A program made the position numbers and the translations under genes. From Monoplex corrugatus (lineage: Eukaryota > Mollusca > Gastropoda > Littorinimorpha > Ranellidae): a stretch of 64,000 nucleotides of DNA. Shown in pieces: positions 46,885 to 56,975 of the stretch. The stretch spans positions 63,689,153 through 63,753,152 of the forward strand of contig CM060307.1 of NCBI GenBank assembly GCA_030674185.1, written 5' to 3'. How positions within the stretch are numbered: the first letter of the stretch is position 1; each line of letters starts with the position of its first letter. The notes below the pieces were generated by a model. The model had not been told where the DNA came from and did no database searches. It worked only from the letters and a program-made list of their open reading frames with translations.

Positions 46885-47226
46885 CTCTCTCATGTTTATA
46901 TGTGTGTCTGGTATTTTTTTCTCATTGACTTTATTTTCTTTACTACAGCCACACCCGAAAAGATGACCGTAAATAATACCAGCAACATAGAAGAGGGAAT
47001 GTCAATCAGTAATCAACAAGATCTTCAGATGCTGGAGAATGTCACTGAAGCAGTCACAGAGCAGGATACACAATGCAAATGGCATTCTCAAAACAACACT
47101 CAGGTTGAACTGTCTGAACCTGACAGGAATGGCAGTAGCTCTGACTCTGCTTCCAGTCAGCAGTTGTTAAGAGAACTTGAAACTTTGCAAGATGGAATCA
47201 GCTTTATTGATCATCAAATGGTCTAA
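32704..47226 (+). CDS. CW zinc finger-PWWP-ARID chromatin reader (ZCWPW-like), twelve exons
   Basis: Exons: 32704-32823, 33042-33303, 34273-34462, 36861-37083, 37558-37730, 38392-38547, 40853-40956, 41432-41621, 44136-44202, 44565-44648, 45038-45142, 46949-47226. All phases agree to the final stop if one base missing from exon 2 is allowed for, giving about 650 residues. Domains: CW finger (about 44-90, WIQC, CKKW, WFC) as in histone H3K4me3 readers; PWWP (about 108-185) as in H3K36me3 readers; KGRPRK AT-hook-like stretch with [10 protein letters not shown] (about 195-210); ARID DNA-binding domain (about 328-417); acidic, serine-rich tail. CW followed by PWWP is the plan of ZCWPW1/ZCWPW2, the dual-mark readers linked to PRDM9 in vertebrates, but those lack an ARID as far as I know. 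Nuclear function is inferred from the domains. Exon 9 is the weakest part of the model. Confidence 0.75.
33042..33303 (+). CDS. CW-PWWP-ARID gene, exon 2 (CW finger, PWWP start), frameshifted
   Basis: From cttttcag|TTACGG it reads [20 protein letters not shown] in one frame, then near 33125 the homologous reading moves to another frame: [18 protein letters not shown], followed by [15 protein letters not shown]. The four zinc cysteines (C-x4-C ... C-x10-C) are all present but in two frames. One extra base around 33125-33127 restores both CW continuity and the phase to exon 3. The exon ends TGCAG|gtttgt, splitting the PWWP signature. Confidence 0.75.
33980..34136. repeat. (CA)n array in intron 2
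   Basis: An interrupted CA tract with regular CCACAC breaks. Confidence 0.95.
34273..34462 (+). CDS. CW-PWWP-ARID gene, exon 3 (PWWP core)
   Basis: Acceptor ttgtgcag, then (S)[17 protein letters not shown] and [20 protein letters not shown], typical PWWP beta-barrel sequence and close to the HIEFLGDPHSRSW region of ZCWPW2. The signature reads C-S-W-P instead of P-W-W-P. Donor gtacgt, phase 0. Confidence 0.82.
34925..35790 (-). mobile_element. Non-LTR retrotransposon fragment in intron 3
   Basis: The minus strand encodes [20 protein letters not shown] (catalytic FADD), a [20 protein letters not shown] block, [17 protein letters not shown] and CESWT. After a frame break it continues [20 protein letters not shown] and [20 protein letters not shown]. 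This is the second half of a reverse transcriptase plus the C-terminal region. It is 5'-truncated and in the same family as 19040-21080. Clade not assigned. Confidence 0.8.
36861..37083 (+). CDS. CW-PWWP-ARID gene, exon 4 (basic, AT-hook-like)
   Basis: From caatgtgcag it reads [20 protein letters not shown] and on to NGC|gtatgt, phase 1. KGRPRK resembles the GRP core of an AT-hook, a minor-groove binding motif. No other domain was recognised. Confidence 0.65.
37241..37254. repeat. G homopolymer in intron 4
   Basis: About 14 consecutive G. Confidence 0.9.
37558..37730 (+). CDS. CW-PWWP-ARID gene, exon 5
   Basis: From aatacgcag|GGTCC it encodes [20 protein letters not shown], then [20 protein letters not shown] and ends GAG|gtttgt. 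Phase 1 in, phase 0 out, joining exons 4 and 6 without a break. Confidence 0.7.
38392..38547 (+). CDS. CW-PWWP-ARID gene, exon 6 (ARID N-terminal half)
   Basis: From attttccag it encodes [20 protein letters not shown] and [18 protein letters not shown]. The F-x2-x2-FM-x2-G, K-x-P, L-F-x3-x-V and GGYEE landmarks define an ARID. The donor would be gtcgtt, an unusual GT site. Confidence 0.78.
39867..39930. repeat. (GT)n microsatellite in the retroelement 3' UTR
   Basis: A GT tract passing into GGTGTG repeats. Confidence 0.95.
40120..40158 (+). other. Retroelement 3' hairpin
   Basis: agcgcctt pairs with aaggcgct, and inside it ctccctcc pairs approximately with gagggag. The hairpin lies 12 bp before the (ATT)n tail. 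Such 3' hairpins are recognised by the reverse transcriptase in CR1/L2-like elements. Confidence 0.6.
40853..40956 (+). CDS. CW-PWWP-ARID gene, exon 7 (ARID middle)
   Basis: From gatgcag it encodes [20 protein letters not shown] and ends SRGAKLFYY plus AG|gtttgt, phase 2. The W and the L-x-x-Y-Y-x-N-L-Y-P-Y-E join to exon 8 fit the last three ARID helices. Confidence 0.72.
41228..41384. repeat. (CA)n array in intron 7
   Basis: CA tracts interrupted by TA and GC dinucleotides, ending about 50 bp before exon 8. Confidence 0.95.
41432..41621 (+). CDS. CW-PWWP-ARID gene, exon 8 (ARID C-terminus, basic linker)
   Basis: From gaatttcag|G it encodes (R)[18 protein letters not shown], the terminal LYPYE of ARID. 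A lysine/arginine-rich segment follows ([14 protein letters not shown]), possibly a nuclear localisation signal. Donor gtaagt, phase 0. Confidence 0.8.
41828..41900. repeat. (CA)n microsatellite in intron 8
   Basis: A nearly pure CA tract. Confidence 0.95.
42110..43500 (-). mobile_element. Decayed non-LTR retrotransposon in intron 8
   Basis: The minus strand gives [20 protein letters not shown] (43210-43150), then [18 protein letters not shown] and an [17 protein letters not shown] remnant. Further down come [20 protein letters not shown] near 42680 and the C-terminal [20 protein letters not shown] near 42310. It is riddled with stops. It differs from the families at 34925 and 38860, so it is a third lineage in this gene's introns. 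Confidence 0.75.
43685..43850. repeat. Dispersed repeat with TTTCAG start
   Basis: Begins with three tttcag-like units (tttcagtttcagtttctcaa), followed by a body containing aaagcctgcacataaaccc and gctggccaggtcctgagg. A related body occurs at about 40225-40300 directly behind the L2-type tail. I recall this repeat type from gastropods; not searched. Confidence 0.5.
44136..44202 (+). CDS. CW-PWWP-ARID gene, exon 9 (tentative)
   Basis: 67 nt, [20 protein letters not shown] and AD, donor gtaaat. It is needed to carry phase 0 at the end of exon 8 to phase 1 at the start of exon 10, and does so exactly. The acceptor gattttaag has a poor pyrimidine tract, so the start is uncertain. Confidence 0.45.
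44565..44648 (+). CDS. CW-PWWP-ARID gene, exon 10
   Basis: From aatcacag|AT it encodes [20 protein letters not shown], then LEDNSRL|gtattc, phase 1. An acidic probable helix. Confidence 0.65.
45038..45142 (+). CDS. CW-PWWP-ARID gene, exon 11
   Basis: From ttatatag|AT it encodes [20 protein letters not shown] and ends FEPQ plus G|gtaagg, phase 1. Confidence 0.7.
45190..45365. repeat. Possible SINE fragment in intron 11
   Basis: Contains cacattaaagatcccacgg, a phrase resembling a core shared by several invertebrate SINEs, followed by a unique tail. No tRNA head was found. Confidence 0.3.
45551..45607. repeat. (GT)n microsatellite in intron 11
   Basis: A pure GT tract of about 55 bp. Confidence 0.95.
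46042..46635. mobile_element. pogo/Tigger-like MITE in intron 11
   Basis: Terminal inverted repeats start cagtaaacctcgg on the left; the right end reads cgaggttcactg. The element is flanked by TA on both sides. CAGT-AACCTCG ends with a TA duplication are typical of pogo/Tigger elements. Short cgttggat-cgagg blocks are repeated near both ends. The 594-bp interior has no transposase motif and includes an 18-C run (about 46331-46350), so it is non-autonomous. Confidence 0.72.
46829..46882. repeat. (GT)n microsatellite near the last exon
   Basis: A GT tract about 70 bp before exon 12. Confidence 0.95.
46949..47226 (+). CDS. CW-PWWP-ARID gene, exon 12 and stop
   Basis: From ttactacag|CC it encodes (A)[18 protein letters not shown], a Gln/Ser/Glu-rich tail, and [20 protein letters not shown] before the stop. 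The leucine-rich end may form a short helix. Confidence 0.72.
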
Positions 47227-48930
47227 ATCATTTTGACAACCACTGAACCAAGATGAGTGGTAAGAATACTCAGTCCTTTTTGCGGAATGCAGCTGTTACT
47301 AGTCAACAAATTGTTTTTGTTTATTAAAACTTAACTCTGCTGTCTACATTGTTGTCGTGTTCTTTCATAAATATACTGTGGTTTTGAAAAGAAGACTGCT
47401 ATTGTTGTTCAACATGTTACTCTGTTTTACACGCATGTTTCTTTACAATGTGTCTGTGCCACACGTAAAAACATAGTAATAATATCAATAATAATAGTTC
47501 TGACAATGTTTCATTTTTCTTTAATTTTACTTTGGCTTAAAATTATTGCTCTTCATTCATTTAACACATAAAAACGTAAATATAACAACTATCTTCAACA
47601 CAAACTTTTTTTCATACATTAATTGGTTCAAATGAAAGAGTGTTATGTTAAGGTTCAGTTTGATCTCAGATGTAAAATTATCAGAAAGCAAATAAACAAG
47701 CATACATTTTACCAAAACGAATTACATTTTGTTCCACTGCATTACTTTGTATTGTTTTGTGTTATGTTGCATTATGTTTACACGTTTGTATCAACAGAAA
47801 CCTGTTGGTACTGCTCTCATCTTCTAAATCTGACTGCTCAGGTTTGAATCTGGCTCAAGAAATACTATGTGTGCATCTTCAATCCACTCAGATGTGAGTG
47901 AGTACCTAACCCTATTCAGAGTGTGGGGAGGCAAAGCAGTGCTGAAGAAGAGATGGGCATCACTGTTATACTGCTGGCCTTGAGAAAAGTCCAGGTTTCT
48001 ACCATCACATAACATTACAATCACTGCGTTATGTGACAACCTGTATCATTTACGATAGATTTCCTGTGCTCTATTTGTTTTATACATATAATATGCAGAA
48101 ATATTAATTTCATAATGAACTGTGCCATATCAACAGGTCAAAAGAAAAAGAAAAACAGTTAATATGCAGAAAATCTGTTCAGTCTTTAAAGATGAATGAA
48201 ATGTATCTACTTTATTGCACTATTTTGTATTGAACCATACACCATTGCACTGCAGTGTACTTAATTCCATTGCATTTCATTGTAGGTATACAGTTGTGCG
48301 AAATTCCAGCTGCTTACCCCAAAGCAAATGCATTCAAACAGTGTACAATGATTTTTTTCTATTGTTTTATTTGGTTGTTATTTTTTGTTTGTATTTGTGT
48401 TTACTTTCTTTTAACTGTACATTTTTGAATGGCTATGAAAGTCGGTGTTTCTACATAATTCAATTAAGGACATTTGCTATTATGTTTTAATATACGCCAG
48501 GGACAATGCACATGCAAACCTCGATTTATCGTTTTGTTAAAAAACTTGGCCAAACTACACCAAACTCTAGCTGTATTGCGGAGGAGGGGGAGGTGGTGGG
48601 AATGGATCCTGTTCAGGACCTCATCATTTAAGTAGGTAGGTCTACTATCTTCAATATTCTCTCTTTGACAGTAGCTTCACAGGACTCATTTTGGCTCTCC
48701 CACTCCTTCAGAGCTGCTTTCTGTCACAGTCCCAGTGCCAGGAGATCCATAGGAACTGCAGATGAATGTGCAAAGCTGTTTCTGTGGGGTTCAACTTCAA
48801 ACATGCATGTTGTGAACTAGCGTATCTGGAGTAATTTAAGTATACACTATTTGGCAGTAAACTTCAGATGCACTGATCATATCACCAGTAAACAAGTGTG
48901 CCAAACCATCTAGCAGTACACTGATCTGCT
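47227..48930. other. 3' flank of the CW-PWWP-ARID gene and intergenic DNA
   Basis: A possible polyadenylation signal ATTAAA lies at 47323-47328. Beyond it the sequence is AT-rich without a supported gene. Confidence 0.4.
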
Positions 48931-48935
48931 GAGCT

Positions 48936-48998
48936 CAGTTAAGGAAAGAAAAACTACATTGGTTTGGCTACACCAGTGTAGTTTTCTTTCCTTAACTG
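48936..48998. repeat. 63-bp near-perfect palindrome
   Basis: cagttaaggaaagaaaaact and its inverted copy agttttctttccttaactg enclose a loop of about 10 bases. It could be a tiny MITE remnant or hairpin. No gene is attached. Confidence 0.75.
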
Positions 48999-50474
48999 AA
49001 TGGCCTCGCCAAATCAACTGACATTGTCTGAAAAATTATCGTATGACCATAATCTTGCATTCCAGGTTGACAGCATGAGTTTGAAACTTCACTTGATTTT
49101 AAATCTTTGCGCATGTGGCTTCATCCACACAATCAAGAACGTGTACTTGACTGTGTTCAGTGTTGGGGTTGGTACAGCTGCAACATAAGAGCAGGACCTG
49201 CCCTCATACAGCTGACATCGAAGTGGATATGTCTCTACCTCTTCATTTTCAACTGAGTACAGTATGGGATACCACATCCAATCCTCAAAAAATTGTCATT
49301 ATTAAACAAACACTCCAAAATTCTTTTTCTTTATGTTAACATTGTCTTGTCCACACATTATCTTGTCCTGATAGTTCTTGTCAACTTTGAACACAAACAG
49401 TACAGTTCTCAAAACAGTCAACATGAAAACTGAAAGTACTGAAACATCCATCCAGTATTTCCTTCATGAACTCAAATTCACATTGTAGGGCACAAAGCAT
49501 CTGTATTTATATTTCACAGGTAAATTAAAACATGACATGCAAGCATTTTCACAGTTTATAAACATCACAACAAAATCTGATCAATTCATCAATGGTGAAC
49601 CTACCTTCCTCCCTCTCACTTCTGCACAGACTCCTTTTTCATTAACCATGTCAGACTTTTTGCCAACATTTTCCTTCTAAAAAATGTCTTTCAGTTGTAA
49701 AGATCTCTATACAGAAAGCACAGTTAAAGTCACTGCTGCAGTGCACCTACAAAACATCACAGTTACCTTTATTCATCTTTTCTTCCAGTAATGTCTTACA
49801 AGTTATAAAATATATTCATAGCACCCACCTGCAATCACTGATTTGGCAGAGATCAATGTGCAGTTTACAATGATGCATTTAGGTGATGAACTCAGGACAT
49901 AATCCTACTGATATTGAGAATGTCTAATCGTATCACTCCTTACCAGGACAAATGTCCAAATGAAGTAATACCCTGGCGATATATGACCCACTGATTTTCT
50001 GCTTACCGGACAAAATGCTCTGATAAAGGGTTAGTCATCAAATTTGAGAACTGTTCAAAATTTGCTGCAGTGAAGTGACAACAAATCAACTACATAATAT
50101 AGCACGATGTACCTCTGTAAGAAGATTAACTTTAAGATGTTCTTTTTTTCTTCCATAACACAGTGACAAGGATCATTCAATATATATACATGCTTATGTT
50201 TCATTACAATTAGCAGTATTTTCATCTAAATATACATTTGGCTAAATATACTTACCAAGTCAAACTATAAGCACCATGACACCAGTAGTTTGCCCTGTCT
50301 TTGGCCAAGACAATCTACTGGCACCATAACGCTAATAGTACACTATATGAAGCAAAACAAAAAAAAACAAACAAACAAAAAGTTAAAAAAGGAAATATGG
50401 CCTGAAAAGACCAGCAAAGTCTTTACAAATAGTGCTGATAATGCAAACATCTATTGATGGATTGGATTACAACT

Positions 50475-50600
50475 TCAAATTAGACTGACAGGAACATTTT
50501 CATTGTCTCTGTTTTCAACTACCAGTGAGACTGACCACCAATTAGACTGACAGGAACAATTTCACTGTCTCTGTTTTCAAATACCAGTGAGACTGACCAT
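50475..50600. repeat. Tandem duplication of about 58 bp
   Basis: Two copies starting attagactgacaggaaca and ending accagtgagactgacca. Confidence 0.9.
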
Positions 50601-50734
50601 CTTAACACACTGTTCACCAACTACAACACACACTATTTAGAAAACCTGAGCCCCCAAATCTATCCATGCTTGACTTTTAAAGAGAAATCACATACTCTCA
50701 TCAAGTGCTTTACTATGCTTTGCCTGATAGTTTG

Positions 50735-50820
50735 CAAAAACATGAAAGAGCCTCTCTGAGTTTGCAAAAACATAAAAGAGCCTCTCTGAGTTTGCAAAAA
50801 CATGAAAGAGCCTCTCTGTT
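50735..50820. repeat. 30-bp tandem triplication
   Basis: Three copies of gtttgcaaaaacatgaaaga plus gcctctctg. Confidence 0.95.
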
Positions 50821-51689
50821 TTTAACTATGTGCATGAAGTGCTTATTTCTAATTATTTTCATTAAAAAGCACTGTCTCAAAATAAAAAATTCTTGATTTA
50901 ATTTAGGGAAGCAAAAGTTTCGTAATAATTTGTTTAAAACCATTCACACACAAAATGTGTGCATTGAATATAGTCTGTTGGATTTTATTGCTTGTTGCTT
51001 TGATTTCCTATTTCATGTTTAACATGTAGTTTAACAGTTTGTCCTGTTATTTTCTTGAATCAGATGCAACCCTGCACTAACACACCATCCATGCTTCCTT
51101 TAATGACACCTGAACATTATAATCTGATAATCCTTTGATATTCATGTTTTGAAAGCCTGTGCAAGAACATTAGCCACAACTGAAATCTTTCTGTTGAAGA
51201 GTAAAAAGGGGTGTGCCAAGACAAAAAATCACATTTCAGCACAAAAGATTGTTATTTATAGTATCACTGTCTATAAAGAATGACCACCTGAGACAAAATC
51301 ACTTGACAAATATCAATGATTATCAAGTCTTCACAAAACAATCCTCAGACACGTTTTCAGTAAAGGGTGGGAAAATATTCATCTGGAAACACTGCTGAAA
51401 CTGAATGTACAATGCAGTAACATAAAATGGTGAATTTTATCCAAAATCCCTTTTTAATAAACATACTTGCTGTATCTTACAAGTGCAGAAGATCAGCTAA
51501 AGTGAGAAACCATACTATTTCATCCTGGCTCCAGCCCGAGTGACACTTGTCCTCTCTGATGAATTAGGATAAAACAGGAATACCTGCTGCCAACTACCAG
51601 GTAGATGAGAGCAAGGTAGACAGGCAGGTATATTAGTTAAAGATGTGGTATGTTTATTAAAAGGAGATTTGGTATAAAATCCTCCATGT

Positions 51690-53340
51690 AGTAGCACGCA
51701 ACTTAATTAACCATATCTCTTTACAAGAGCAGAGTGGCACCACTGGAAGGTGGCTGATGATACCTGTTATTGGTTGGAAGCAGAGATGACATGCTGGACG
51801 TACACAGCACAAGTGATGCTGAGGGATCCATCTTCATGTGTTCGTGAGATGTCCCTGAGATGAAGGAAATGAACATTCCAGGGGAGCCCCAATAGGCAGC
51901 ATCCAAGATTTTGGGTAGACAGAAATATTGTTATGAAAAGCAGTGGATGAGGCCCAGGCATGTAGTTCATGGGAGCTGGGCCTATAAAGTCAAGCCGCTG
52001 TCTCTGAGCTCCATAAGCCTCGCTAATGATCCTTGAGATCCACCAGGATAAAGAGGAGCAATTGATATTGACAGAGTAATCAGAGTTGAAAGAAATTAAG
52101 AGGCAGCGCTGTTGAGGGTGTTGTTGAGGAGTGGAGCATCGAAGGTAGTGGTGGAGCATTCTGACGGGGCAAGGGCTGTGATACAGATCGTCTGGATCTC
52201 TAACGAAGGAGAAGAGGGTCTTGATTTGAATCACAGGGGAAGGTATCCCTGGCTGTTGATTTTAAGCCATGAATTCACTGCAGCACCTGCCAGAGGCAAC
52301 TGCGATGATAAAGGCCGGTTTTTTGTCTCTGAAGTCTTTGAGAAGGGCCTCTTTGGGATTGTGGTATGTGAAAAGGCAGGAACTTCAAGAAGAGGAAGAA
52401 GTCCCAGGTAGATGTTCTGTGATGGAAAGAGGCCTGCTATAAGGAGATCCCTCTGGAAAGATCTGGAGAGATCTCTCAGAAGGGAAGCATCGTCCATGGA
52501 GGGGTAGCTGATTTGATGCAAGGTGGTGGAGTTGTGGAATGATGTGCTTTGACTGAGCACCACTTGATCCATTTTTTCCAATAGGAAGAATAGACATAAC
52601 TGTGTGGAAGAAGAGCTCGTGGTCAATGGAGTCTTGGGCAAGACCTAGTGCTGACAGTGACTGCCTCACAGCTCGCGGTCAATGGAGTCTTGGGCAAGAC
52701 CTAGTGCTGACAGTGACTGCCTCACAACAATTGAACAGTAAGGTGTGAAGACTGGAAAGTTGTGGGTTGGGATGTTTTATGCCTGACCAAGATTGCAGGA
52801 AGTCCTAAGGTCCACTCACAAGTTTGATAGGGTCGAGGCGGGTCAGACTGAGTTGATCTGGATACCAAGGTTGACCAGGCCCGTTTGGTGTGAGAGGATG
52901 ATGGTCGCATGGCCTGTTTTCATATGATCTCTAGGAATTAGAGAAGATTCCCACTACGTGAGAAGGTGTTCATTACCCGTGCTTCTGGATCTGGGACTGG
53001 AGACATGTAGATGGGGAGACAGAAGTTGAATTTGGTTGCAAACAAATCTATCATTAGTTTGAACCACTGCTGCCAGATGGGGTGCAGTCCTTTGGGAGTG
53101 AGAGGTCCATTCCTTCTGGAGGACCATGTAGGATTGACTGAGAGCAGCCTGCTAGGATATTTGATTTGCCCCAGACATGTTTTGCCGCTAGGGAGGTCTG
53201 GTGAGATTGGCACCAGAGGAGGACTTCCAGCTTCTGAGCTCAACAGCGGCATCTCGCAGTGGACATTTTTCCACCAATTTCTTGACCACCTAGTCAAGTA
53301 TTTTGCGGTTAGTATGGCCTCTCGCATTAGCTGAACTTAT
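51690..53340 (-). mobile_element. Decayed DIRS-type retrotransposon copy
   Basis: On minus, about 53327-52938 reads LMIDLFATKFNFCLPIYMSP and VPDPEA, close to MDLFATRFNHRLPLYVSPVP in the better-kept copy at 60569-62680. About 52669-52610 reads VRQSLSALGLAQDSI (there VRDSMSSLGLSPAVI). Further down are broken pieces of the tyrosine-recombinase domain. Stops and shifts are frequent. Inside it, a 56-bp segment (about 52614-52669) is tandemly repeated. Confidence 0.7.
52614..52727. repeat. 56-bp tandem duplication inside the DIRS copy
   Basis: gctcgtggtcaatggagtct and gctcgcggtcaatggagtct begin two adjacent copies that otherwise match almost perfectly. Confidence 0.9.
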
Positions 53341-55569
53341 ACCCTTGTAAGATATGCTTAAATATTGTGCCATTAAAAAAATATAAAAATGCATGTCCAC
53401 TTGTCAGTATGTACAATAACAAACATTTCAATTTCTTAAAGCGTACAAACACACATAGATACACACACGTGAACCAGAACACTGAACATTCAAACTGGAC
53501 ACAACTGAAATAACTTAAAGTGAAGTAATGTTTTTATAGAGTGCTACTTCCATGATGAAATTCTTAAAATGTTTGCACCAAACAGCCAGGGCAATAAGGG
53601 TGACTGAAGTTTTAGTAACAATGCCAATTGTAGCTTCTACTACTCGAAATGTAACACACACACACATTCACACAAACACACACACCCTAAACATGTTCAA
53701 AGAGAAAAAATATTATCACCTTCAAACTTTCTAAATGGGTGACTTCCTTCATATTAGTCTTATTTTCCTAAAACACTACTGCTCCAAACACACAAAGTGT
53801 CAGTATGTGCTGTCAACTATGGTCAAACCAGTATCTGCAGATAACTGCCAGAGATGTTCAGATATGGTTGTTATTATCAATGAAAGGACTGAAACAAAGT
53901 CCAAAGTCCTAGTATTAGGAAGCAATGCAGACTGCCAACAAATTAAATTCTTGACATGGCTGTCTTCATATTATTGTTCACTGCACAGACTTGCAGTGTC
54001 ACACTTCAAAAACCAATTTGTGTACATATGAATATTACCATTACTTCATAATATCCTACAATCTACTTTCAAGCATCACTCTTTAAACTTTTGCGAGAGC
54101 ATTTAAATTGAATTGAGGAGAAAAGTGTCAATATTAGTAAACTGCCATTAGCCTGAAAGACAGTCACATATTTAGTGAATATCTTGGACGTTTGTGTGTG
54201 TGTGTTCACATGTCATGTTTTCTTAAAAGTCAGCACAACACAATTTGTAATAAATTCTTTTCACATTCAATCTGACAAACATAATTATCTAATTCTCATC
54301 CAGTTACATACACTCAATTTGTCACACTATTTAGGAGAAAATTATAATCAGTCTCATAAATACCAATCATTTCATCCAATCACCTAATGTACACACAAAA
54401 ACACATCCTCCCCCCTTCTCTGCCACCATCTATCCAAATACCTCGCCCCCTTCTCTGCCACCATTCACCCAAATACAAAAGGGTGTAATGGGGTAATCTG
54501 ATAAGTGGCAACCTGATTTATGTCAGACTTTTCTTTTGGCAAAAAAATATAGCATCTTTGGTTTACCATGTGGATAGTCTAAAACTGGAGATAGTAAATA
54601 GCACACACAAGAAAGGTTTGATAATTTGAAGAGTCCACGCTAAGTGACAAAGACATTCATTACAATGAGAACAAGTTATTTACCAAAAATTAACACCTTA
54701 AAATTTTGATACAGCAGCTACTTACTACATATAAAACACAATCTTACAAGCAAAACAAATGTGAAGAAAACAATCCACATTCTTTCATTTCATGCATCCT
54801 CCATGTAAACAGATGCAGTTAAGTCAGTGACCTCCGCACAAAAAATAAATTAAGATAATTACAACATTACAAGAGGTGGGCTCCAAATGAAAATACAGAG
54901 AAATGATGAAATTGCACACTCTTGAACATGAAAGTGAATCCACACTAATAATTTTGATTAGTTACAGTATACATCAGATGAAGCACAAGTCATTATCTTA
55001 CAGTGACACTATGCTGCCTTTCTGCACAGATACGGGACAATAAAATGTCTATCATAACAACATCATAAAAACAAGCTGGACAGGCAATGTTTGAGATTAT
55101 GACCACCGATCAAATATATGTGATCCAACAATTTCATCTATCAGTTTGAAATATTACTGCTCCCTCTACCTATTATTGTAATAAATTTATTTCCATTTCA
55201 CTAAACACATGTTTGCTCCTGTTTCACTATGTCTCTGTCAGTGCTTTGTAATGTTTATTTTAACCAATGTCTTTTGTCATTCAAATTCTGTTTCTGTATT
55301 ATCAAACTCTGTATTTGCCCCCAAAACAAAATGGAAGCAAAATGCGGCAGTGAAGATTACACTATTTGATAGAACTCACTGTGATCACCACAAAGCAAAT
55401 ATAAACTATTTCATTATTTTCTGGTCTGAGAATGTCTTCATTCTCACAAAGAATAAAACAACCCACAAGGTTCTCCCACTGTGTTTCATCATCTCTCAAT
55501 CGTCATCCACTGCAGCAAGAAAAACTTTTCTTTCAGTTTTCTTGTCACCAGTGCAGTGGGGGATAAGCT
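53340..55569. other. AT-rich sequence, possibly 3' UTR of the minus-strand WD40-like gene
   Basis: No coding exon was recognised. It directly follows, on the minus strand, the stop codon at 55570-55572, so part may be 3' untranslated sequence. Confidence 0.35.
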
Positions 55570-56757
55570 TCACTCTGCTTTCTCTAATGTGGTTGGGAAG
55601 GAAACAATGCTAAGCATGTTGCCCGAAGCACAGACCAGGCTGTTGGATCCTAGCGCATGCATTTGTCGGACAAATGCTTGTTCTCCATCTTGCAGGCTTA
55701 TCTGTCGCACAATTTCTCCTCGTGACAGGTCCCATAACTCTAACTTCCCCTGAAAAGAAAAGATAGGCACATTTTCTTAACAGCCAAACAAACAATAGAA
55801 AACATCACATTTTTTTAACAGCCAAACAAACAATAGAAAACATCACATTTTCTTCTTCTTAATCCATTTCACAAATGGTCAACAGCTGTGTCCTGCCTGA
55901 TAAGAGACGTTTTCAGCAAGGATGACACTATGCATATCATAAACATTTATGAAACCAGACACTACAGTTGAAAAACATTTTGTGTCAGGACATAGCAGAT
56001 GACTGTTCAAGAAAAAAATCCTCAGGTGATCATTTAGTTTTAAATAGGTATGGTCCACATTTAAGTCATTATCCTTGGCATTTGAATATGGGGAATGCTC
56101 ACAACATAACCACTACATTCCACTGTGTGTGTGGGTGTGTGATCAAGCATGCACATTTATAACATACCGACACTACCGAGGTGTGTATTTTAGAAATGCA
56201 CTACCATTTTGACCATAAGAAGATGCTGTGCGCCTTTGATCCGAGAGGATTTACTCTGGCTAAAACAAGGCAATACTAGTCTCACCTCTTTCTCCTCACT
56301 CCGTCTCCATCCTAGTGTCTGTGCTGTAATTGTATGATTGGTTGTTTGAGATAATGTCATTTCTGTGTGTTGCAAACCTGCATAAGTGTGTTTACCAGCC
56401 TAAGTCCTGTATAGATGTTTTGAGTTTACATGCCTACATATCAGTGTGTTGAGTATGTGTCCCCGTTCATATGGAAGTGTTCTCACTTCATACATGTATG
56501 CTGCTGCTGTTTTCTTGTATGTCATATCATATTTGCATCACTGATTTCGTATCACATTTTCTGTAAAGTACAATGTTCTTTGGAGCTTGTTTCCCAAAAT
56601 ATTGCATTATATATACCTTCATTATTATTACTATATTATTCAACAAAAAATATAAAAACCAATAGCAAAACATTCTCAAATAAAGTATGTAACTTACCTG
56701 GACTCCAAGCAACCCAAGATTATGTGACATCAATACAATGCTGCCCCCGAGGTATTC
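55570..56757 (-). CDS. C-terminal two exons of a WD40-like protein (partial)
   Basis: Exon 56698-56757 (acceptor ttggcag, donor gtaagt) encodes EYLGGSIVLMSHNLGLLGVQ. It joins in phase 0 to 55570-55749 (acceptor cttttcag), which encodes GKLELWDLSRGEIVRQISLQ, then HALGSNSLVCASGNMLSIVS and ends LEKAE, stop. KLELWDL with the preceding hydrophobic strands is a typical WD40 blade. With the stop so close, this should be the last blade and tail of a beta-propeller protein. I cannot name the protein. The upstream exons must lie beyond 56.8 kb; from 57 kb to about 63 kb there is only a nested transposon block, so they are outside the window, unrecognised or lost. Confidence 0.6.
55762..55850. repeat. 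Tandem duplication of about 40 bp in an intron
   Basis: Two adjacent copies of ttaacagccaaacaaacaat continuing agaaaacatcacatttt, within the last intron of the WD40-like gene. Confidence 0.9.
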
Positions 56758-56975
56758 CTGCCAACAAAACAAAAGTCATTGTGGTTACATTTAGAATACA
56801 CATCCAAGTTGCTTCACAATGACCACAGGAAGCAATTATGGCCAAGTATCTCAAGACAATCATTATTCTGCTGATATGCTTATTCTAAACATATCAGTTG
56901 CTGAGAAACTCTGGCAAATCTTTCCTACGTTTTGCCTTACACACTTCACCAAACTGCTCTGTTCTCATTCCACAT

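Larger units (their letters stand above)
49000..51690. other. AT-rich sequence without genes
   Basis: No exon or transposon coding block was recognised. It holds a 58-bp tandem duplication (about 50475-50600) and a 30-bp triplication (50738-50820). Confidence 0.4.

Noticed and set aside
56286..56370. Minus-strand candidate exon (MTLSQTTNHTITAQTLGWRR) between the WD40-like exons
   Set aside because: Its phase does not fit between the two flanking exons, which join directly in phase 0.
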